Below are positions 14,649-20,102 of a stretch of DNA of 20,102 bases, one piece after another. Position 1 is the first letter of the stretch, and each line of letters begins with the position of its first letter. Source of the DNA: SLFT01 sp964493075 (GTDB lineage: Bacteria; Hydrogenedentota; Hydrogenedentia; Hydrogenedentales; CAITNO01); assembly GCA_964493075.1 (NCBI GenBank), contig CAZBNU010000061.1, positions 1-20,102 on the forward strand. Reading direction: 5' to 3'. The notes under the pieces were generated by a model, which saw only the letters and a program-made list of their open reading frames with translations, made no database searches and was not told the DNA's origin. The translations under genes were made by a program, and so were the position numbers.

Positions 14649-15923
14649 ATGAAATTTTCCGTGAACAAATGTCATCTGAAGGGCGCGGTACAAATACCAG
14701 GTTCGAAGTCACATACCATACGCGCCGTTGCTGTCGCCGCTCTGGCTTCAGGAGAAAGCGTTATCGAAAGGCCACTCGAATCCGCCGACGCACGCGCCGC
14801 ACGACATGCCTATGCCATGCTTGGTGCGTCCATAGAGGAAACCGAAAACTGCTGGCGCATACAGGGAACAGGCGGCCTGTTTAATGCGCCGGACAACATC
14901 ATTGATGTAGGCAACTCCGGAACGACCATGCGCATGGCGCTGGGCAGTGCCGCACTGTTACGCACAGGCAAGGCAGTGCTTACCGGTGACGCGCAGGTAC
15001 GCCGCCGTCCCTGCGGTCCCTTGGCTGAAGCCTTGAATACGCTCGGCGCGTCCGTAGAAGCGACCCGGGGCAATGGCATGCCGCCCTTTGTGGTTTCGGG
15101 GGTATTGCGCGGCGGCGCTGCAACCATCGAAGCAATCACCAGCCAGTACGTCAGTTCCCTGTTGTTGAACGCACCCCTTGCTGAAAAGGACACGCGCTTG
15201 CTGGTACCGCTACTGAACGAAAAGCCCTATGTGGTTATGACGCTGGACTGGCTTCAAAAACAGGGCGTCCGGGTGAGTCATAATGAAAACCTGAGCGAAT
15301 TTCATATCCCCGGTGGACAGCGTTATACCCCAGTACGGCGTGCCATTCCTGCCGATTTCAGCTCGGCCACCTTCTTTCTGGCAGCAGGCGCGTTGGCTGG
15401 CAACAACGTCTTATGCCTAGGGCTTGACATGGAAGACACCCAGGGCGATAAAGCCGTTTTGGAATACCTGGCGGCTATGGGTGCAGACATCAGCCATGAA
15501 CCGGAAGGCATCCGCGTCAAAAGCGATTCACTACGGGGAACAGAACTGGATTTGAATGCCACCCCTGATGCACTACCGATGATGGCTACACTGGCATGTT
15601 TTGCCGAAGGTGAGACACGGCTTGTCAATGTGCCCCAGGCGCGCCTGAAAGAAACGGATCGTATCAGCGTAATGCGTGAAGAACTGCAAAAACTGGGTGC
15701 AAAAATTACCGAACTGACAGACGGCATGGTTATTGAGGGCAGCGCCTTGCATGGTGGTGATGTGGAAGGCCATGACGACCACCGTGTGGTCATGGCGCTG
15801 GCCATTGCCGCTACCGCCATAAAGGAAGAAGTGCGCATCCACGGTGCCGAAGCGGTTGACGTAACCTATCCCGGCTTTGTTGAGGACATGAAAACACTGG
15901 GCGGAAAAATTGCTGTCAAGTAA
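14649..15923 (+). CDS. aroA: 3-phosphoshikimate 1-carboxyvinyltransferase (EPSP synthase)
   Basis: A 424-residue protein of normal length, joining phosphoenolpyruvate to shikimate 3-phosphate. The key family motifs are intact: PGSKSHTIRA (18-26) with Lys20, Ser21 and Arg25; GNSGTTMR (88-95); VRRRPCGPL (117-125); SQYVSSLLL (165-173); TPDALPMMA (305-313) with catalytic Asp307; LKETDRI (333-339) with Glu335; and HDDHRVVMA (375-383). The residue after GTTMR is Met, where E. coli has Pro101. AAAGGATAACACCC gives a good ribosome site before the ATG. It is the last gene of the glgA-tsaE-aroA operon and faces the chorismate synthase-like gene across a shared terminator. Confidence 0.96.
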   Translation: MKFSVNKCHLKGAVQIPGSKSHTIRAVAVAALASGESVIERPLESADARAARHAYAMLGASIEETENCWRIQGTGGLFNAPDNIIDVGNSGTTMRMALGSAALLRTGKAVLTGDAQVRRRPCGPLAEALNTLGASVEATRGNGMPPFVVSGVLRGGAATIEAITSQYVSSLLLNAPLAEKDTRLLVPLLNEKPYVVMTLDWLQKQGVRVSHNENLSEFHIPGGQRYTPVRRAIPADFSSATFFLAAGALAGNNVLCLGLDMEDTQGDKAVLEYLAAMGADISHEPEGIRVKSDSLRGTELDLNATPDALPMMATLACFAEGETRLVNVPQARLKETDRISVMREELQKLGAKITELTDGMVIEGSALHGGDVEGHDDHRVVMALAIAATAIKEEVRIHGAEAVDVTYPGFVEDMKTLGGKIAVK

Positions 15924-15928
15924 TTTCT

Positions 15929-15950
15929 GATCGGACGGATCGGTCGGATC
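15929..15950. repeat. Short 9-bp-period tandem repeat GATCGGWCG
   Basis: Units GATCGGACG (15929-15937) and GATCGGTCG (15938-15946), then a partial GATC (15947-15950). It lies between the aroA stop and the terminator. The 9-bp period matches that of the ATGGGA arrays at 2210-2305, though the sequence differs. Confidence 0.6.
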
Positions 15951-15951
15951 A

Positions 15952-15999
15952 AAAACGGATGGCAGGCATTATTGCTTTGCCATCCGTTTTCTATTTTTT
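15952..15999. terminator. Bidirectional Rho-independent terminator
   Basis: Perfect 13-bp inverted repeat: AAAACGGATGGCA (15952-15964) and TGCCATCCGTTTT (15978-15990), with a 13-nt loop, followed by CTATTTTTTTT on the plus strand. On the minus strand the same stem ends in a run of T. It serves both aroA and the facing chorismate synthase-like gene. Confidence 0.9.
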
Positions 16000-16006
16000 T
16001 TGTTCG

Positions 16007-17341
16007 TCAGTCTTTGGTGTCGGGGCTCCATAGCGCACGATAGCCCAGATGCTGCGCAAGCATGTCCAGGAGCACCATTGCGGTGAAGGCTTCCGCCACA
16101 GGCCACACACGAGCGACAATGGTGGGATCGCGTCGGGTAACCGCGCTGAGTTTCGCGTTCTCAAGAGACACCTTATCAATGGTGTGCTGATCTTTGGCGA
16201 TGGTCGGGGTCGGCTTGACCGCGAGACGCGCCACCAAGGTTTGTCCGGTTGTAAGGCCGCCTGTAATGCCGCCGGCATTATTTGAATCGAAACAGGCGTG
16301 ACCGTTTTCTGCGCGAATCTGGTCGTTGCATTCGGAACCGCGCATGTCTTTCACCGCATAACCAGCGCCCACTTCCACTGCCTTGATGGTGCCGATGCTC
16401 ATCATGCGGCCCAGTTCGCCATCCAGTTTTCGGAATACCGGTTCACCAAGCCCGGCGGGCAATCCCGTGGCAATGACTTCCACCAGGCCGCCGCTGGAAT
16501 CGCCTTCGTCGCGAATTTCGAGAATGCGCTTTTCCATTTCAAATGCAGCATCCACATCGGGACAGTTCATGGTGGGATGCACGCCGTGTTCCTGGCTGAT
16601 AGCGACGGCATCCAATTTGCGTCCTGCATCCTGAATGGCAATCAGGTTCTTCTCCAGCTCTGCAAGTACCGCAGCCTTCTCCAGAAAGCGCATGTCCGTG
16701 GTGTAGCGGCCGTCTGTAAACAGCCATTGGTAGATGGGATCGTAGTCGCGACGCACTTCGCGGAATTTGTCCACCTTTGCCCGGGCGGCGTCAATATCCA
16801 CATCACCCATGCGCACGCCGGCGGCTTCCTTCACGTAGGAGAACACTTCGATACCATGCTTTTTAAGGATGTGCCGCGCAACCGCGCCTGCCGCTACGAT
16901 GGTGGATGTGTAGCGTCCGCTAAAAAAGCCAGCGCCAATACTGTCATCCCACTCTCCATATTTCTGATAAGAAGCGTAAGAGGCATGACCCGGGCGGGGT
17001 GTACGGTTGGTGGTCTGGTATTGTTCGATATGCACAAAATGCCGGTCCAGATTCGGGATGAGAATGACCAGGGGTGTGCCGTTGGTAAAGCCCTTGTTCG
17101 AGAACCCAGGCATGGTGTCCGCAGCATTAACACCGCTATAGATAATAGGCACATCCGGCTCCCTGCGTGGAGATGCCAACTCGCTCTGGCCCGGTTTGCG
17201 GGTCAACAGGGCGGAATAGATTTCTGCTTCCGTAAAATAGAGTCCGGGTGGCACGCCCTGCAGATGAACTGTCAGGCCTTCCTGATAACTACCTCCTGCC
17301 ACGGACGTCTGGAACATGTTGCCGTAAGTACAACCTAGCAT
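16007..17341 (-). CDS. Divergent chorismate synthase homologue with altered active site
   Basis: A 444-residue protein, longer than the usual 350-400. The fold is clearly AroC: GNMFQTS (7-13), QGVPPGL (28-34), RPGHASY (116-122), VAAGAVA (149-155), the segment DSSGGLVEVIATGLPAGLGEPVF (split at about 281-303), MRGSECND (333-340), SNNAGGITGGL (353-363) and KPTPTIA (376-382). Active-site signatures are changed. GESHG is GGSYQ (16-20), so the FMN-protonating histidine is Tyr19. GGGRSSARET is GAGFFSGRYT (136-145), losing the first Arg and the Glu. RHDPC is RRDPT (403-407). The second histidine region, RPGH, is kept. An extra helical insert lies at about 180-255. GGAGA sits before the ATG at 17341. 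It is divergent from the canonical fused enzyme. A different reaction on a chorismate- or EPSP-like substrate, or a non-catalytic partner role, is inferred. Confidence 0.8.
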   Translation of the reverse strand: MLGCTYGNMFQTSVAGGSYQEGLTVHLQGVPPGLYFTEAEIYSALLTRKPGQSELASPRREPDVPIIYSGVNAADTMPGFSNKGFTNGTPLVILIPNLDRHFVHIEQYQTTNRTPRPGHASYASYQKYGEWDDSIGAGFFSGRYTSTIVAAGAVARHILKKHGIEVFSYVKEAAGVRMGDVDIDAARAKVDKFREVRRDYDPIYQWLFTDGRYTTDMRFLEKAAVLAELEKNLIAIQDAGRKLDAVAISQEHGVHPTMNCPDVDAAFEMEKRILEIRDEGDSSGGLVEVIATGLPAGLGEPVFRKLDGELGRMMSIGTIKAVEVGAGYAVKDMRGSECNDQIRAENGHACFDSNNAGGITGGLTTGQTLVARLAVKPTPTIAKDQHTIDKVSLENAKLSAVTRRDPTIVARVWPVAEAFTAMVLLDMLAQHLGYRALWSPDTKD

Positions 17342-17465
17342 GTTGTAATCTCCTTTGTTTGTTTGCACTAGAGCCGGTGAATATAAATGCTTTGTATTAA
17401 CAGCAGCCCAACCGAATTATGACTATGTTACTTTCATTTAACGGTAAAGGTATGGGATAATAAAC

Positions 17466-17493
17466 AATCTTGGTTCGATTTGTCAACAAGATT
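17466..17493. promoter_or_regulatory. Inverted repeat AATCTTG-N14-CAAGATT in the divergent aroC region
   Basis: Perfect 7-bp arms at 17466-17472 and 17487-17493 separated by 14 bp. It lies near the middle of the 281-bp region between the two divergent chorismate synthase genes. It could be an operator or a hairpin in either leader. The surrounding region is AT-rich and shows no gene. Confidence 0.4.
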
Positions 17494-17522
17494 CCCGAAT
17501 TAGCCACTATGTCCATATACAC

Positions 17523-17543
17523 AAGAGATTACTGTAACCTCTT
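17523..17543. promoter_or_regulatory. 21-bp near-perfect palindrome, candidate operator
   Basis: Left arm AAGAGATTAC (17523-17532), centre T (17533), right arm GTAACCTCTT (17534-17543). The arms match at nine of ten positions. A single-base centre is too small for an RNA loop but suits a dimeric DNA-binding protein. It ends 6 bp before TTGAAA (17550-17555), a possible -35 for the fused gene whose -10 is poor (TACCCA at 18 bp), a layout compatible with activation. It fits neither the TyrR nor the TrpR box as I know them. Confidence 0.45.
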
Positions 17544-17622
17544 TAATTCTTGAAAACCGTCGTGAAATAAGACTACCCAGCAAATCTGTTCTTTATAAAA
17601 ACGTACAAAGAAGGATTACCAT

Positions 17623-19230
17623 ATGAATATCATTGTAATGGGCCCTAAAGGCGCAGGAAAATCCACTGTCGGCAGCGCGCTAGCCGAAAAATTGGGCAGG
17701 CCCTGGGTGGACACCGATCGTATGATTGAAGCACTGGACGGCAAGAACCGCAATTGCCGTGAAATTTTCAAAGAGGATGGTGAAAAAAAATTCCGTGAAC
17801 TTGAATGCCAGGTTGCCCAAGAGGCCTCCGAACTGGCGTATCATGTAATTCTGACCGGCGGCGAACTGATGATGAACTGGGAATCGCGCAAGCCACTGCG
17901 GCGTAAGGCGGTGCTCATTCTGCTGCGCGCCCAGCCAGAGGTGCTTTGGGAACGGGCCACAAAAAACGGCGTACCGCCTGCGTTTCAGGATAAAGACGGT
18001 AAATACTGGTTCTTCCAACAATGCGCCCACCGCGAAGAGGTGCTGACCCCCTTTGCGGATATCATCGCCGACACCACTGCGGGAAATCCGACGGATCTGG
18101 CAGCACTTCTCGCAGATCGCATCGGCGAGGAACTGGCGTTGCGCACACACCTTGCCAATACTTATGGCGACGTCATCCAGATGACCTCTTTCGGGGAAAG
18201 CCACGGACGCGCCATCGGTGTGGTGCTGGACGGCGTTCGGGCTGGCATTCCCTTTGATCTGGAGGAAATTCAAAAGGAAATGGATCGGCGGCGTCCGGGA
18301 CAAAGCAAGGTGGTTACCCAGCGCAGAGAAGCAGACGCTGTGGAGGTTTTGTCCGGCGTGTACGAAGGCAAGACCACCGGTTCCCCCATAGCGATGGTGA
18401 TTTACAACGAGGACCAGCGTTCAAAGAATTACGACGATCTCAAAGACCTGTTCCGCCCGGGGCATGGCGATTTCACTTTCTATAAGAAATACGGTTTCCG
18501 CGACCATCGCGGCGGTGGCAGGCAGTCCGGCCGAGAGACCGCAACCCGCGTGGCGGCAGGCGCTTTCGCACGGCAGGTGCTTTCCAAACTCGGCGTTCGC
18601 ATCGTGGCACATGCCATTGAAATTGCAGGCATCAAAGCCGAAAAGTGCGACTACGACTTTATTGAAAAGAACCCGGTGCGCTGTGCCGACCCGGATGTAG
18701 CGCCGCTGATGGAAGAAGCCATTTTGAATGCCCGCGGTGAAAAAGATTCCGTGGGCGGGATTATCCAGTTGGAAGTCTACGGGCTGCCGCCCGGACTGGG
18801 CGACCCGATTTTTGGAAAACTCGACGCTCGGCTTTGCAGCGCTATCATGACTATTGGCGCGATCAAGGGCGTGGAGGTCGGGGACGGATTCGCTATTACC
18901 AAACTGCGTGGCTCTCAGGCCAACGACCAGATGGATAGTAACGGATTTACAAGCAACCACCACGGCGGTATTCTGGGCGGCATTTCGAGTGGCGCACCTG
19001 TAATCATGCGCGTTGCCGTAAAACCGACCGCATCCATCGCCACCACGCAGCATACTACCACGGTAAGTGGCGAGGAATGCGAGGTGGAAGTGCGCGGCAG
19101 ACATGATCCCTGTATTGTTGTACGCGCCGTGCCCGTCATCGAAAATATGGCTGCCTTCGTGCTACTGGATGCTTTCGAAATGCAGACGCGTCTCAACCCC
19201 GCCTGGGCGGAAGAGCATTACAAACTATGA
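17623..19230 (+). CDS. Shikimate kinase-chorismate synthase fusion protein
   Basis: A 535-residue bifunctional protein. Residues 1-172 are a shikimate kinase-type domain: Walker A GPKGAGKST (7-15), DTD (30-32), FRELE (57-61, with Arg58) and TGGELMM (78-84; usual GGG). The lid lacks a clear RPL arginine motif and reads NGVPPAF (115-121). Residues 178-535 are a full chorismate synthase: GESHG (191-195), RPGHGD (278-283), RGGGRQSGRET (296-306), DSVGGI (375-380), GSQAND (430-435), HHGGILGGIS (446-455) and GRHDPC (492-497). It would carry out steps five and seven of the shikimate pathway; aroA, encoded nearby, carries out step six. AAGGA lies 7 bp before the ATG. Its stop overlaps the next start as ATGA. 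Kinase competence is less certain than synthase competence. Confidence 0.92.
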   Translation: MNIIVMGPKGAGKSTVGSALAEKLGRPWVDTDRMIEALDGKNRNCREIFKEDGEKKFRELECQVAQEASELAYHVILTGGELMMNWESRKPLRRKAVLILLRAQPEVLWERATKNGVPPAFQDKDGKYWFFQQCAHREEVLTPFADIIADTTAGNPTDLAALLADRIGEELALRTHLANTYGDVIQMTSFGESHGRAIGVVLDGVRAGIPFDLEEIQKEMDRRRPGQSKVVTQRREADAVEVLSGVYEGKTTGSPIAMVIYNEDQRSKNYDDLKDLFRPGHGDFTFYKKYGFRDHRGGGRQSGRETATRVAAGAFARQVLSKLGVRIVAHAIEIAGIKAEKCDYDFIEKNPVRCADPDVAPLMEEAILNARGEKDSVGGIIQLEVYGLPPGLGDPIFGKLDARLCSAIMTIGAIKGVEVGDGFAITKLRGSQANDQMDSNGFTSNHHGGILGGISSGAPVIMRVAVKPTASIATTQHTTTVSGEECEVEVRGRHDPCIVVRAVPVIENMAAFVLLDAFEMQTRLNPAWAEEHYKL

Positions 19231-20102
19231 CAACGGCCAACAACGAAAATCAGGTTTCTTGCAACACTGATGCAGCAATACAGGAAAAGAAGGTTGTAAA
19301 TCTGCGCATCTGGCCTGCATTGCTTATCATGCTGGCGCAGGTTGTCGCCGTTATTCTTTTTGCGAAGTTTGGCAGAACGAACATCCATAACGGTATTGCG
19401 TTGGGCGGTGTGCCTCTGGTTACCGCTATTCTGATGCTTGTGTGGTGGATCGCCGCAAGCAGAGTCCCATGGCGTTCCCGAATCGCGGGTTTTGTACTCT
19501 TTCTCGCCGCCATCGCCGCAGTTCTCTTTTCGCAACGAAGCGTTTCCATGGGCGGCATGTTGCTGGCGGTGGCGCTCCCCTACCTGCTCTACAGCACGGT
19601 TATAGCGCTGGTAGTGACCATCCCGTTCGCGTGGCGCACACGAAAGTGGCTGATCGCCATTGTGCTGATCCTGTGTGCGGGTGTATTCTGCGCACAGCGG
19701 GTGGACGAAATCGGCGGCGACCTGTATCCGGTGGTTTCATGGCGCTGGCAAATGACAAGCGCCCAACGCTCCGAAAATATCGGGGCTCCAACAACACAGC
19801 AGACCGCCAAACTACCGGATGCGATTACGCCGGAAGATTGGTGTGATTTTCTGGGTCAGGGAAGAAAAAACACCATAGCGAACCTTACTTTTTCAACGGA
19901 CTGGAGTACGCCGCCCAAGGAAGTTTGGCGGCAACCCATAGGCCCCGGCTGGTCTTCTTTCATTGGGGTGGGCGACTATCTTTTCACACAGGAACAGCGG
20001 GGCGATGCGGAACTTGTAACGTGTTATCGCGCAGACACCGGCGCATCGGTATGGCAGCAAGGCGAAACTGTTTTGTTTGATGATGCTATGGGGCTCGGCC
20101 CT
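19227..20102 (+). CDS. Membrane-anchored PQQ-type beta-propeller protein, 3' end beyond window
   Basis: The first 292 residues are visible and the frame is open to the window edge. About five membrane helices lie at 28-48, 57-76, 86-101, 110-135 and 140-156. A linker and an extracytoplasmic part beginning near residue 200 follow: DWCDFLGQGRKN, then PPKEVWRQPIGPGWSSF (229-245), TQEQRGDAELVTCYRADTG (254-272) and SVWQ. These phrases are typical of the first blade of PQQ-like/BamB-like beta-propellers found in Planctomycetes and relatives. No enzymatic activity can be assigned. The start codon overlaps the stop of the fused chorismate synthase gene by 4 bp (ATGA), so translation is probably coupled, although no pathway link is evident. 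Confidence 0.82.
   Translation, partial: MTTANNENQVSCNTDAAIQEKKVVNLRIWPALLIMLAQVVAVILFAKFGRTNIHNGIALGGVPLVTAILMLVWWIAASRVPWRSRIAGFVLFLAAIAAVLFSQRSVSMGGMLLAVALPYLLYSTVIALVVTIPFAWRTRKWLIAIVLILCAGVFCAQRVDEIGGDLYPVVSWRWQMTSAQRSENIGAPTTQQTAKLPDAITPEDWCDFLGQGRKNTIANLTFSTDWSTPPKEVWRQPIGPGWSSFIGVGDYLFTQEQRGDAELVTCYRADTGASVWQQGETVLFDDAMGLGP

Noticed and set aside
16298..17338. A 346-residue plus-strand frame opposite the chorismate synthase-like gene
   Set aside because: It is an antisense shadow without recognisable motifs; the minus-strand protein is clearly AroC-like.
18421..19104. A 227-residue minus-strand frame opposite the fused chorismate synthase gene
   Set aside because: Antisense shadow of a gene with intact family signatures.
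1..20102. CRISPR array, tRNA, rRNA, transposase, phage or plasmid origin
   Set aside because: No sequence of these kinds was recognised; the only repeats are the short ones listed.

Overview
The window reads as a piece of a metagenome-assembled bacterial scaffold of moderate GC. It carries two runs of exactly 100 N, and one of them is flanked by an exact 55-bp duplication. Most genes have Shine-Dalgarno sites, exported proteins carry Tat, Sec and lipoprotein signals, and several glycan- and beta-propeller-type proteins are present. Together with a shikimate kinase-chorismate synthase fusion, these suggest an uncultured Gram-negative lineage of the PVC, Hydrogenedentota or Lentisphaerae kind. 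That placement is a guess from gene style, not a phylogenetic result.

Layout. Positions 1-2310 hold a REP-like palindrome and an exported GH3-fold protein with a C-terminal PKD domain, whose catalytic motifs look degraded. Positions 2309-3925 hold a Tat-exported nitrilase-type amidohydrolase divergent from a stand-alone shikimate kinase-like gene. Positions 3967-4688 hold a VapBC-type toxin-antitoxin pair with a strong, possibly leaderless promoter. Positions 4755-6476 hold a gap-bounded ResB-like membrane protein. Positions 6556-11317 hold a GH20-type lipoprotein hexosaminidase followed by the potassium uptake pair trkA-trkH. Positions 11341-12557 hold two ferritin-like diiron proteins on the minus strand, each with its own promoter. 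Positions 12688-15923 hold a tight plus-strand operon glgA-tsaE-aroA ending in a terminator shared with the facing gene. Positions 16007-19230 hold two divergent chorismate synthase genes around a 281-bp regulatory region. The last gene, truncated by the window end, encodes a membrane-anchored PQQ-type beta-propeller protein.

Function. The main theme is the end of the shikimate pathway: a shikimate kinase-like protein, EPSP synthase (aroA), a fused shikimate kinase-chorismate synthase, and a second long chorismate synthase homologue. The fused enzyme keeps all the chorismate synthase signatures I looked for. The second homologue keeps the fold signatures but has lost the GESHG histidine, the GGGRSS arginine and the RHDP histidine, so it may catalyse something else or act as a partner protein. 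This altered pair, divergent around a near-perfect 21-bp palindrome, is the best candidate here for something undescribed.

Other points of interest are the GH3 protein lacking the usual nucleophile, two 9-bp-period repeat patches, and the assembly artefact at the first N run. No rRNA, tRNA, CRISPR array, transposase or phage gene was seen.
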